A stretch of 64,000 bases of DNA. Origin: Leidyana gryllorum EB-2025a (taxonomy: Eukaryota > Apicomplexa). A model generated the notes under the pieces. It had not been told where the DNA came from and made no database searches. It worked only from the letters and a program-made list of their open reading frames with translations. Position numbers and translations under genes: made by a program. Positions 9,138-20,490 of the stretch are shown piece by piece. Each line of letters starts with the position of its first letter. Position 1 is the stretch's first letter. The stretch is from the NCBI GenBank assembly GCA_048772705.1, contig JBLWGC010000102.1:1-64000 (forward strand), given 5' to 3'.

Positions 9138-9886
9138 TTATTGTTTGAAATCAACATCCCTCCCCAGCATACTCTCCAAGTCAGACTTGAGTTTTTCTAA
9201 TATATGTTGGTTTGACCTCAGTGATACCCATCCGTTTTTATATGGAAAGTAGTCACCTCCACTGCGAAAGGCAAATTGGAGTACAAAGGTGCGAGCTGCC
9301 TACCTGACTGGACTCGAGTACCACAACTGCTTGTTAATGTAGTGCTTGTTGATCACAATCGTAGGGGTGAGACTCCTGTTACCCGTCAGACCTTTGCTCA
9401 TCTCAATGATGACGACCCTACTGGAATAATCATAGCACAATAGTGGGGGTGGTGGGAGAAGTAATACGGGGAGAAGCATTGACATTGAGCAGCATTCGAG
9501 CATTGAACATTGAGGTCGCTCACCCGTCCTGCAGATCCACGTTCTCAATTTCTGGCGCAGAGGTCGATCGGAGCCCTTCGCATATTTCATATATCGACTG
9601 TTTGAGGGTAACAGATATCGGAAGTCGACAGCTTCGTTCTCACATTCAGCAAATTATCAGCGGAGTGATTATAGGTCAGGTCAGTCTTAGCTTTTCTGCC
9701 ATCGGCATCCAGTTCAGCTTCGGCCTGTCGAGCTGTTTTGGACTGTTCCGAAGAAACCTGCTGTACTCTGGGGCAGGCGGTAGTCAAAGGACGGAGTCGT
9801 GGCCCCAGCAGTAATCCTTGATTGGTAGATACCATCCTCCCGACCACGGAAGGCTTCGCATGTTGTGACAAGGTCCTGGTCAGCAT
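9138..9886 (-). CDS. Frataxin, mitochondrial iron-sulfur cluster assembly factor
   Basis: Four exons (9644-9886, 9524-9597, 9304-9420, 9138-9261; introns 46, 103 and 42 nt) give 185 aa. Frataxin activates the cysteine desulfurase complex in mitochondrial Fe-S biogenesis. The N-terminal 55 residues are Arg/Ser/Thr-rich with few acids, a good presequence. The first helix (HSADNLLN/SIYEICEGL) and acidic ridge are split across exons 1-2. The core signature INKHYINKQLWYSSPVSGG matches the family's NKQ-PNKQIWLSSP motif. It ends with the usual C-terminal helix HILEKLKSDLESML. The TAA stop is 19 bp before the Aat-like ATG on the same strand. Confidence 0.9.
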
Positions 9887-9914
9887 TTTGAATTTTCAAA
9901 AACTTGGATGAAGA

Positions 9915-12526
9915 ATGAGGAGTTACAGGATTGACAATGACTACGACCGGTCTAACAGGAAACAGATGGCGTTCTGGGGCCTATTAGGATCCGTTCTGTG
10001 TTGTAGTGCTGTGAGCACACTTTTGTTCAGTGCGACGAGTGGTGGGCATACTAACTCAACTGGTGGGTGGGCCCTTTTGGGCTTCGCCAACTAATCCCAA
10101 AACATGATGAACACTCTGTTCCAAAGCGGTCTCCTGTCCGCCCTCAGGGGTGGAAACAGGAAGAAAGGCGTAGCAACAAACTTACTTGCACAACGCAACG
10201 TAACTCGTTTAAGACCTGGGAAACCCTCATCTCGCACCCTCCCCATCGACAATCAGGGCAATGCCTCTGCTGATGTTTCTAACATTGACTCCCCCGCCCC
10301 GGGTGCTCCAGCTGGATTACTCGATGTCCTCGTCACAGTCCAACGAGCACACAGTATTGAACCACAGTGAGGGCATCATTTGACTATAAGGGTGACTGAC
10401 ACCTTTCAGAAGAAGACCTCCCTTGGAAGTGCATGCCATAGACTCCAGCGTTAGCGACTGGGAAGAGATACCACCTCAACCGGCCGCCCAGCCGAATCGC
10501 AATGGAAACGGAGGGAGACGATCCAGCGGTAACAATGCTCGCAAAGGAGCAGCCCCGCCCAAAGGCCGGAAACCTGCCTCGGAGGGAAAATCCAAGATAC
10601 CCCCTGCGCCTCCTCCTCCTGGCCTGGTCGCTGTCCTGCGCCAAGTGGCCACCCCGCTCCCTCCACAGGGCACTTCAACACCGGTGACACCAGAAGGCGC
10701 CACCCACAATGTACTGGTTGAGCTCTCTCCTGATGCACCTGCCACCACAAGAGAAGATTCCCCCGACGTGCCGATCCCACCCCGTCCCCCAGCGCCCCAA
10801 CCGGAAACCAAACTACCGCGACCGATCCCCAAAGTGTCCAAAAAGACTCAGGCTGCCATCCTTAAGGCAGCTCAAAAAGGAGCCGCTAAACGCTTTAACG
10901 CTGCAGACTTGCGATCCACCACAGACATTGGTGTTCCGAAACGGGTCACGCGTGCGCGCACCAGGAAAGAGGTGGTGTCTCAGCTACCGACAGCCACCAA
11001 ACACACCCATGACGACACTCCCTCCACTCCGCCCCTCAGAGCTGCAAAGCAGCGGCTAAGAACGGGAGGGGTGGATCTGGAACGGAAGTCCAAGACAAAG
11101 GCGAAACCGCCAGTCTCGACCACCGTCGTCGATGACAAAGAAAAGCCGCCGCGTCCACGTAAACCCAACAAGACCGATTCTCTGGAACGTCGAGACAGCA
11201 ATCTCAGCAACAAGGAAAACGCGAAGCCCCGAAACAGTGCATCGGCTGAGTTGGACAGCAAATCGGCAGAGCAGATCACCCCCAACGAGAGCAATGCACC
11301 ACCCTGGACACCTGCTGAGGAAGACAAACTGCGTCAACTTGTGGCGGCAGCGGCTGGCGAGATGTGAGTGTCAATATGTCGGGGCGGTTAGAAAGAAATC
11401 TTCTGTCTTCTCCATCAGAGATTGGACAGCGATCGGGATCCAGATGGAAAGATCTGCCGAAGACGTCCACGCACACTACTTGGTCCAGCTGAGTGCAAAG
11501 GTGTCGGCTCTCCTTAGTTCTTCAAAGAACGCCAAGTCCGCGGCCAAACCGTCCGATATCCGTAAACCTCCGTGAGTTGAAAGTCTCGAAAGTTGAGATT
11601 GACACTCGACCTCTGTCCCTTGCAGAGAAGTGCTGAGTCGCCATGATCCCAACCGCAGACATAAGATGGACAAAATGCTCAAGGAACGAGCCTTGGAGGC
11701 CAAACCGCACGATCCATTTGCTCTGATGGGCCATAATGAACGATCCAAACGGCGCTCCTCCCCCCTGCTGGACTCGAATGTCAGCAAAGCGGGAACGAAT
11801 ACTTCCGATCCCACCCCGGTGCCGTGCAGGGGAGATCCCCCGGAGCCTCCCAAGAAACGGCGGAGCACTGATGGGAGAAGAAATGTGGGGCTCCCTCCAC
11901 TCAATCTGGCCCAGGAACCCAAATTGTTCGGCGGCTCGCGAACAGAAGATGAGGGCATCAAGTTGACTCCACGTTTCGCTGAAGCAGAGGATCACATGGA
12001 CACAAATCACTTGGGTAACATGACACCAGCAGCGCCAGCGCTGTCCTTCTTGAACGAAGTTCATACTGGGCTGACGCCTTTGATGAGTGAAACTTCGGAT
12101 GGCGGAGTCAGCAACCCTTCCCGACCGCCAATGGTCTCGGCCGCCCTGGATATTGGCTTCATGGCTCACACACGTGGGGTCCAAGAAGCACGCTACTTGG
12201 CCAAGCACAAGAAGATCATGCAAACAATCAAACTGAAAGCCCCAAGTCTACTCCTCAGCTCCGATGACTTCCCCATCCCAAAGTTACCTGTCAACCGACC
12301 GAGAGCGGGACCTCCGCCCAAGTCACAGGACAAAGCTTTGGAGAAAGTGCTGGTGCAGGAAGAGGTGACCCGCGCGAAAAGACGGGTAGGGTCGCGTCGA
12401 TCTTTGGAGTTCGCCCGCGACCTGGCTGACAACTCCGAAGCTGCTGCGCTGATTGACGATCAACTAGCGGAAATGGACTCTGATGATGGCAGCACCCCCA
12501 TACCGCTTGATAGAGGACGACCGTAG
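9915..12526 (+). CDS. SANT/Myb-domain protein, mostly disordered
   Basis: The phase-consistent model has exons 9915-10066, 10127-10366, 10410-11363, 11419-11571 and 11626-12526 (introns 60, 43, 55 and 54 nt). One SANT/Myb repeat spans the third intron: PWTPAEEDKLRQLVAAAAGE joined to IDWTAIGIQMERSAEDVHAH. The tryptophan spacing fits a DNA- or histone-tail-binding repeat. The region before it is Pro/Lys/Arg-rich. After it come basic segments and an Asp/Ser-rich C-terminus. Exon 1 is uncertain: it adds a hydrophobic stretch (MAFWGLLGSVLCCSAVSTLL), odd for a nuclear protein, and starts only 28 bp from the frataxin ATG. An alternative ATG at 10104 removes it. Confidence 0.68.
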
Positions 12527-12557
12527 CGATAGAAGACGACTGTAGCGATAGAAGACG
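12512..12557. repeat. Short tandem repeat at the 3' end of the SANT gene
   Basis: A 19-bp unit (GATAGARGACGACYGTAGC) is repeated about 2.4 times. The first copy contains the TAG stop of the SANT gene, so duplication of the unit added a spare downstream TAG. Confidence 0.7.
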
Positions 12558-12620
12558 TGTCGCCTCCCTCATCTTATTGTAGTAGAGTAAAAATGTTCAA
12601 AGATTGGAAACACGGACACA

Positions 12621-13757
12621 TCAAAGGCGCTCTGGCAGCCGAAGCGAAGACGGGTTCTGCGTGTCACACAACTCTGGATGTCCACAATTATGACACTGGA
12701 AATTGTGTCCCCAGTTGAGAAGACGGAATGTCAATGATATACGGCGGCTGCGGCAATTTATTTCTCCAGTATCGGGAACCACATCCGTTTTCCGGCTCTT
12801 GATTCCGTGCAGCCAGCCATAGCGTGATTCGTGTGCAAACACACAAAGACTTCTCGGAGCCAAGAAATATTCAACCGCTAAATCGGCTCCCTTCCGAAAC
12901 TCCATATTTAGCCCACTATTCAGAGACACCACGATGATAGCGTGATTGAAGGCCGAGTGGGTGTCAACATGAAACCCGATTCCTTGTCCTGGAATCAGGG
13001 CGTGACGTTGAGGGGGACGGAAGTTGTCACTTACCGGGCTCGTATTCGTTTATTGTCAGCTGATCGGGCCTGAAGCCGGTTGCCAACTCGACTCGGTCCA
13101 TCAATGGATGGAATTGCTCCGGAATAGGAGGAGCAATGCCCGAGCGGGAATCTATGTATAGGCTCTCATACTGGAATTGATAGCTAAAGGGTGGCGTTGT
13201 TAGGGAAGGGGACGAGGAGACTACACCACCTACCCATAGTGCTGTACCCGACGACGCAGACGTTGGTTCCATGGCTGGGTGTCTATGAAGGTAAGTAGTG
13301 CCCGCTCCTCATCGGTGGTGACGAAGTCCAACTGAAGTGAGATTCCAGCAGGTCCCTGGCTGGTCTCTGTCTCGCTAGCTAGAGCTTTCTGCTTGCCCTC
13401 AGTGAAAGAGAGATTTGTGGTTCCTTCCCACTGAACGAAAAACGGCTTCAGCTTGTCAACTTGATTGAGGTCGAATTTGGGGTCGTTGATTATGTTGCTC
13501 AGAGCATCACAATACTGCACCTTTACACCCAGCGCTTCAGCAACAGATCTTAGTTCCTCGGCTTCTTGGTGAGTGCCGAGGGACAAAAAGGTTGCTCCAG
13601 CAGGTCCCTTCTCAACATTGACTACTCGACCCTCCAACGCCTTGTCTACCTTGGCACGGGGCCCCATCAGCCTTAAATGACAAGTTTGACCCTCCGCCTT
13701 AGCATACGTGCGGAAGACGCCTCGCAGGGTCCCCACTTGCACACTAACGTCCTCCAT
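12621..13757 (-). CDS. AlkB-family dioxygenase, ALKBH8-like
   Basis: Three exons (13234-13757, 13035-13183, 12621-12988; introns 50 and 46 nt) encode 346 aa. ALKBH8-type Fe(II)/2-oxoglutarate oxygenases modify wobble uridines in tRNA. Recognisable in order are QHYGYQFQYES, DQLTINEYEPGQGIGFHVDT with the HxD iron ligands, a long strand ending in ESRYGWLHGI (second His), and SRRISLTFR containing the 2-oxoglutarate arginines. In animal ALKBH8 an RRM precedes this domain; here the first 130 residues are a different, unrecognised alpha/beta segment. No methyltransferase domain follows. Instead the protein ends with CHNCGHPELC, a possible zinc knuckle. Its ATG is 66 bp from the divergent histone gene. 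Confidence 0.85.
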
Positions 13758-13823
13758 AATTTACTGACCCCGCGCCGAAGCCCCCCTGGTTGAACCGAGT
13801 TCAGAAGGTAAAATTTTGGGTGG

Positions 13824-16386
13824 ATGAGTTCAAACGCGACTCCTGCGGGGAAATCTCCGGCCGGCGGAAGCAAGAAATCCCATACGAGATCTGAGAAGGC
13901 TGGCCTTGTTTTCCCCGTCGGAAGAATACAGCGAAATCTCAGGTATGGGAGATACGCGAAGCGAATCGGTGGCGGCGCTCCGATCTTCATGGCCGCGGTT
14001 CTCGAGTATCTGACGGCAGAAGTTCTGGAACTCGCCGCTGCAGTTGCCAAGGAGAATGATCGACAACGTATCACCCCGAGGTAATCAATCTGACCCACTG
14101 TAATCCCTCCTCCCCTGCGTGCGTCCCCCATCTGGTCCCAAACTCCCCAGTTCCTACTGCCCGATCAACGCGATCTGAAACCGTCACATTTCTGATATTC
14201 GGATCAATCTGATGACTGTAAAAGTGATCTCGTTCGGTAATAAGTCTTTCATTGAAGCTCGTAGTTTGTACATCTAATCGGCATCACATACGTACACAAT
14301 CAATCGAAAATTGAAAAATGTGGGATATAAGCAGACTTCCTGCACTCATTGGGTGTTGTGTAAGACAAGGCGTCTAGCATATCATGGGTCTTGCTCTCTT
14401 TACTCGAACGTCTTGAGTGGATAATCACCTCCTTCCGTTCCTTCTTCGCTGTTGCGGTCGTTGGGAGACCTCAACGCTGACTGTCGCTCTGAAAAGAACG
14501 CATTCTCTCGAGATGGCTTCTTATCGGATGCTGTTTGTGCTTTTGATTGGCTCGTGACATTCTCCCGCAGCAATGCTCATAACGAAGGCACACATGTCGT
14601 GTCTGAGCCTCGACGTTGTTGTTGGTTATGTAATAATATCTTGTGTTTGCCTCAAGTCCGATCGATCTGAGAAATTCTCTCAAAAGTTAGTGGTGGAGAT
14701 CCGCTATGACGTATCCTTGACGCCTCTAAGAGCGGGTCCTACTCTGTTAAAATACTCGATCTCGCCTGCGCATGGAGGGAGATTCCGTATACCTAGGTAC
14801 CAGCCTGGGTTCGTTCTTTCCGTCCAGCAGTGGCTCAGTGTCAGTCGGCTTCCCTGCGCATAAAAGCGACCTCACCAGAGATCCACGGGAAACGGAAAAG
14901 ATATCCCATTCGCGATGGCGATCTCCGTTCCATACTTCATTAATTGCAAATGGATTGCACTTCATTGTTGATCAGAAAGTTGAGATATGATCCCTTGCAT
15001 CTATCGTTGCGTTTGCGTCATGTTCCGTCTCATCAATGAACCATGTCGGGCGCGTGCAATTGAAACGTCGCAGATATACCAAAGACGCTTTCTCTCAGAG
15101 TTCGCAATTGTGAGCCTTAGGTCCGCTGGTTTCGACTGCCTTTAGGCCGCCCGCGTATATATGTTTGCAACATATGGTGTGCTTCTCGGGGTCATCGTCG
15201 TCCCCTATGACGATAAAACGGATGTCTTCTTGCCATAGCAAGATGGCACGACTTCGCCTCCTCACGACTCGTACATCGCCTCGTCCAAGGCGTTGCGAGT
15301 GTTTCGAGAGTTGAGAGTGCGGCGTCCCATCAACTGATGCCGCTTAGAAATAATATAATACGGTCGAAAGATAACAAATACGAATGGATTGGTAGTGCTG
15401 GTCGCACAAAGAGGTTCGCTGTGTATGTACGCTCGCGTTTGTTCTTAGTTCCATATGGTACTTCGCTCTTCTGCAGAGCGGTGCGCTCAATTGGACCACC
15501 AAATTGGGGTCTTGATGGTTCAAGACACGCGATTTGCAAGTGGCGTCATCATGTTCTTGTGATTTTCCTAAAAAGGTCTGCTGTTCGACCGGATCGTCGG
15601 TTGTTCATTCCGCAGACTTTCCGGCTTGTCCGGAGAACGTCATGTTGGTGTCCGTGGGGGTTCGCGTTGATATCAGGTCATCGGCACGCTCCAATCGTGA
15701 AATTGCGTGTGATTTTTTGTATGGTGCACAATGCACCTTATCGATCATTATTGTAAATGTCATGTTGATACATTGCGTGTATGATAGTATACTGCTTCAT
15801 AAGGAACATGGCTTGCTCTCGGGGTGCTGCGCAGATCAGTTGCGATCGTAAACGTGTGCGCACACACTCCAGACTGAATTGCAGAGTAATTGTGTAGACG
15901 GCCCTGCAATCCAAATAGTCCCGGCGGACCGTTCCGATTTGCTCAGATATGTTCCGCTTCATTATGGCATTTGCGGAGAAGTCACCATGATGTGTCGCCT
16001 GTAACTTCAAACCCTAATCCAGATGATCGTCTTCTATGGTCTTCTGAGCTTTCTCTCGTGATGTCTCCTGTTGTGGCCCCTCCCCCCTCGCACATTCTGT
16101 CCCGATCTGTGCTTCTCATTGCTCACGCAGGTACGTCCAAGTTGCAGTTCGCACCGACGAAGAGCTGAATAAGTTTCTTGGGAACGTGATTATAGCTTCG
16201 GGCGGAGTATGCTCGGATCCAGTGTCATATCCGAATGGCCCAGCTAAGGGCTCGAGCTCCAAGAAGTCTAAGAAGCCTTCTTCCAAGAAGGCTGCTGAGG
16301 AGAGTGAAGAAGACGATGAGTCTGTCGAAGATGAGGGTGGGTCTGATTCCGGCGAGGCGGCGCAAGAAGATAATGCCGATTATTGA
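13824..16386 (+). CDS. Histone H2A, divergent, with a 2-kb intron
   Basis: Two exons (13824-14080 and 16131-16386) join within the conserved [11 protein letters not shown] segment to give 170 aa. The histone fold is clear: [20 protein letters not shown], a GGGAP loop, [15 protein letters not shown], and [20 protein letters not shown]. It is closer to canonical H2A than to H2A.Z. After GGV the usual docking tail is replaced by a Ser/Lys-rich then Asp/Glu-rich extension ending in NADY; no SQ-phi H2A.X motif is present. The intron has a GTAATC donor and CACGCAG acceptor and is 2,050 nt, against a window norm of about 46 nt. Confidence 0.93.
14081..16130 (+). other. Outsized intron of the histone H2A gene
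   Basis: The intron is fixed by the histone reading phase on both sides. No open frame longer than about 140 codons is present, and those seen (for example + 15337-15756) have no family character. The sequence is not low-complexity: it is mixed, with many GATC/TCGA words and unlike the microsatellite-rich spacers elsewhere. I could not identify a snoRNA, tRNA or snRNA by eye. It may carry a noncoding RNA or regulatory elements. Confidence 0.85.
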
Positions 16387-16409
16387 GATGCGTCATGTAC
16401 ACACACTGG

Positions 16410-19400
16410 TCAATCGTGCAGAGAAGGCACATCAGGGGGCGGCCAAGGCAGTCCACAGATTTGTGCATATTCCTCAGCTGATAGATTGGTAGTGGGAATG
16501 CCAGGTCCTGTCATCGTAGCTTTAATTGGGGCGTCCCGAGCGGTATTGTAGATGACCAGATCTCCACCACCACGGGGCATCACGCCCCATGTGAATGCTG
16601 TGTCACATACGCCGTATTTAAACTTGTCGCGTGAACGCTCAACTGCAATAACCTGATTGGTCCGGGCATCCCTCATTATATAGGTGGCCAAATCTCCGGC
16701 CTTGCTGCCAATTTCCGAACAGTCCTCTGAGCGGACACTCGGTGGAGGACTGGCTTCCCCTCGTCTGATCACCCGCGCCTCACTGGGGTCACGGACCTTC
16801 GCTCGCACTCTTTTGACGTCCGGCTCCTTCTGTTGACACCGGGCGGCCAGTTCAGCATTGCTTTCGCCAGGTCTGGGTCTGAGTTGTTGTTCCATTGCCG
16901 CAAAGGCAGCGTTTTTGTCGGTATGATAGCACAGACCATTGTTATCTGCGGCAGGAGGAGGAGGAGGCAGTGTGGAGTCAGCCTCGGTCACTGGTGCTGG
17001 AAATGGGCTCCCCGCGCTGCTACCACTCTTACTACTGCTGGACTCTTTGGTGGGCTCTCTGAACTGGATTCTTCGTGCCGGAGTCGCCTCGGCTGCTTCT
17101 TGATCTTCCAACAGTCCCTCTTTTCGGAAGTGAGCCTCGATGTCCTGTTTCGCCTTCAGGGCGCACTGCTGAAGCGCTAACGATATTCCCTTCTCCTGTC
17201 CCACTGGAATATGCATCTTGGGTGCCTGGAAGGTCTGCATTACCACCGGACGATCGGTTCTGCGAGGAGGTTTCCGGGGCGACTCAGGGGGATTGGCATA
17301 AGGAGCATTGCCTCCCCCAAAGATGGGTGCGCCTTTGGGCCCCTTGAAGCTCGGCTGGGGGATCGGCTCGGGGCTCGATGGCCGTGCGCCGAAGATTCGA
17401 GCGAGAAATCCTGTGCGTTCTTTCTTTACTTCGGCTTTGGGCTTCTTCAGAGCGGACTTGAGAGGGAGTTTGTCCAATGTCGGTGGCACAACTCTCGCCC
17501 TTCTTTGCTCTTCCGCTTCCTCCGCTGCAGCAGCTCGCTGTTCACGGAGCAGAGCTTTCTGATAGGTGGTCAAAGGTTTATCTTTGGAGGACGCGGGGGG
17601 ATTCTGCCGCAAAACAGGTGTCCCTATATGAATGCCGGGCGCGGGAAACGTGCCAGAATGATCGGGAGTGAACAGGAGGGGTTTGACTGGAGCGAGTGAA
17701 GGATCATTGTACTCTATCTTTGACACATCGCCATAATCGACCAACTTGGCAATGTGAGTGGGATCTAATGGCTGCATATCTCCCATGTGGTGGTTGTTGA
17801 CCTCACTCTTCGATCCCTCCTCCTCAACACTATGTTGAGAGGTGGTGTGGGCGTCGTCGGTTCGGCTGGAGGCTGTTTCAGGCAGATACCGCGGCCCAGG
17901 AGGCCTGGAGACAGCGTCCTCGAACTCCGTGTTGGGAGTCGACTGCACTGGAAGCTGCGCGTGTTCGGCCAAAAAGTCCTGTGCTCGAGTGTAATACGAC
18001 CGAGGAAGCGGGGGAGGAGACAGAGACAGAGCGTCTTCATACTCATTCGACGAAGGCCGGGGGGGATGGGATACAGCGTCCTCATAGACGATCCCTGGCC
18101 TGTGAGCTTCTGAGCTCATAATAGGAAGAGTAGGCGTCTGAGGAGGTCGTTTGGCCCCCTCATAAGCTGCAAGAGGCCGACCTCGGGGAGGCGATGTACC
18201 CTGAACGCCGCCGCCGGCCGCTTTCCCCACACTCGATTGGCCAATCTCATCTTTCTCCCCTCCTGGCCGAAGGGAACACTCAAGTGGGCTTCGCGGTGAC
18301 CCACGAAGCTGCTCTGCACTGTGGGAGATCGAGTTGTGTGGCGGCTCGAACAACTGTGGAGGTGTTGGGACAACGGGCACAGTCATGCCGCCCCAGAGCT
18401 GAGGGGGCGTCTGAGGAGAGCTGGGCCGATAATGGATAGGAGGAAGTGCAATATGGCCAGGACGACCTATCGGGCGGTCGGGTCCTGTCTGTGCGGCTGG
18501 TGCTGGTCCTGCTGACCTCCCTTTTGGCGAAGGACGTTGCCGAGACAACGATATCCTCCGCTGCCCGGGGACGTTTGTGGTTACAGTTGTCGCTGATTGC
18601 TGCTGAGAGGCAACTGGAAGTTCCTGAGGCAAAACTCTCGATTTCACAGGCACAGCAGGTGTTCTCGCTCGAACTTGTGAGCCCGCCCGAGCGGCAGGCG
18701 GCTGCACACTGACGCTGCGTGGATGAGCAGAGCGTGTCTGGTAAGGTCTACCCGCATTTGGTGTCGCTGGTCTCTCTTGCGGAGAGGGGGGTGGTGGGGC
18801 AAATGTCTGCAGTTACGTTCCATATAATGAGTCTCAGGACACCGTTTCGTACCTGCGGATAAGTTCGTGGCACTGATGCATAGTCTCGCTGGTATTGCTC
18901 ATTGTTCGGATGACCATTGTGGGTCTTGATGCTCGGGTGCAGGGGTTGGTAGTGGTGGGGAGTAGCCACATGATGATAGCTAGATGTGTGGGGAGGGCTC
19001 GCCATGGGGGGGCTATGCCACTGACTCAGTGGAGGAGGGCTCACAGACATGTTGGGCACGGTCAACGGAGTCGGACCATTGGCCCCTAAGACCATATTTC
19101 CTGCCGGAGGGATGAGAATACGCTCAATTGAATGAGATTTCGCCACATCCTCTCCACGACTCCGACTCAAGTGTTCCGGAACTATCGCTGTTTCAGGCAG
19201 GTGGGGAGGTTGCGGCCGAATGGAACGTCCAAGGGAGTGTCCCGATTTAGTCTTCCCACGGTGACGGGATCTGCCGTCCCGGGGAGTGGACTGCTCTTTT
19301 CTACGATGCCGGTGAGAGGCTTTGTTGTCGGGGCTCTTTTTCTCCCCTGTTGGCTTCTCAGACTGCACGCCTTCATCGTGGCTTCGCACCATCTGCCACA

Positions 19401-19650
19401 AGCGACCGATGCCATTATCAGTCGCTTCCCTCTTCTTCCCATTGTCCTGCTTCAATTCATCCTGCTGCGACGCATTACATCGCGTACGTACACCAGCCGC
19501 GGACTGTCGCAGAGGAGTGGCATAATTCTCTCTCGATCCATCGGAGTTTCCGGCAGTACGGTCCTCCGGGAAACGGTCCTTCGGGAAAGCTGCCAAGAAA
19601 CCACCGAACCAACTCTGTGTCAAATTGGATACAGAGGTCGCAGTGGGCAT
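16410..19650 (-). CDS. Large proline-rich disordered protein
   Basis: Two exons (18853-19650 and 16410-18806, intron 46 nt) give 1,064 aa from ATG 19650. Almost the whole chain is Pro/Ser/Arg-rich. Short repeats of the type YEDAVSHPP, EYEDALSLSP and EFEDAVSRPP occur around the first third of exon 2. A Lys-rich stretch (SALKKPKAEVKKERTGF) lies near the middle. Only the last 100 residues look folded (FKYGVCDTAFTWGVMPRG..). No family is recognised. The repeated acidic-Tyr motifs suggest phosphorylation or SH2/PTB-type docking only by analogy. The stop is 23 bp from the convergent histone gene, and the ATG is 61 bp from the stop of the SOD gene. Confidence 0.7.
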
Positions 19651-19711
19651 GTGAGGTGCAATGTTATTCTATTGTTGTCTCTTAAACATGCAAAATACAC
19701 CATGCATGCTT

Positions 19712-20444
19712 TCAAACGAGTCCGGCGGCTTCGAGATTCTTGTTAGCGAATTCCCAGTTGACCAAATTCCACCAGGCTTTCACATACTCAGGTCTTGCAT
19801 TTCTGTAGTCAATGTAATAGGCGTGCTCCCAGACATCGCAGGTAAGGATGGGAGTCTTGTTCTCAATTCGGAGGGGACAGTCAGCATCGTGGGTCTGGAA
19901 GATTTCCAGTTTCTTGGCCTCGTTCAGGACCAACCACACCCAGCCACTCCCGAAGTGGCCACCGGCCGCGGCGCTGAATTGCTTCTTGAACTCGTCAAAG
20001 CTACCAAATGAGTCAACGATCAATTGAGCAACCTTGCCAACGGGAGGATTCGGCTCTCCGTGGGGATTGGGCTTCAAACTGTTCCAGTAGAAGCTGTGGT
20101 TGTAAGTCTGGGCTGCCTGGTTGAAGAGACCACCCGAAGTGTTCTTGATCAGCTCTGTATTGCACCCGTATGTACAAATGTTGTGCGAGCCGCTTACCAA
20201 CCAGGGATTTGCTCTCAAAGTCTGTACCCTTAGTCAGGTTGTTCAGATTGTTCCAGTACGTCAAATGATGCTTGCCATAGTGGAATTGGAGAGTTTCCTT
20301 GCTGATGTGAGGCTCAAGAGCAGTTTCACTGAATGGGAGCTCGGGTTTGGCGAAAGACATCCTTTTCAAGGAAGAATAGAAAGGTAAGCGTAAAGGTGTA
20401 GGTGGCAGTAGGAATTTGGGACGAAACCCCGACGTCAAAGTCAT
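19712..20444 (-). CDS. Iron superoxide dismutase
   Basis: Two exons (20198-20444 and 19712-20154, intron 43 nt). The enzyme converts superoxide to oxygen and hydrogen peroxide. Metal ligands sit in the standard places: HYGKHH, the His of YNHSFYW, and [12 protein letters not shown] (Asp and His). Gln in [13 protein letters not shown] together with FGSGWVWL indicates Fe rather than Mn. Two starts are possible. ATG 20360 gives a bare cytosolic-length enzyme (201 aa). ATG 20444 adds 28 residues rich in Arg, Leu, Ser and Pro without acids, a likely mitochondrial (or other organelle) targeting peptide. I list the longer form. Confidence 0.93.
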
Positions 20445-20490
20445 TTTTCCGTTCCTGTCTCGCCTGCTCCTATTCCGCACACACTCGGCT

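Noticed and set aside
14081-16130. tRNA, snRNA or spliced-leader RNA in the histone intron
   Set aside because: No B-box, Sm-site/hairpin arrangement or known leader sequence was found by eye on either strand.
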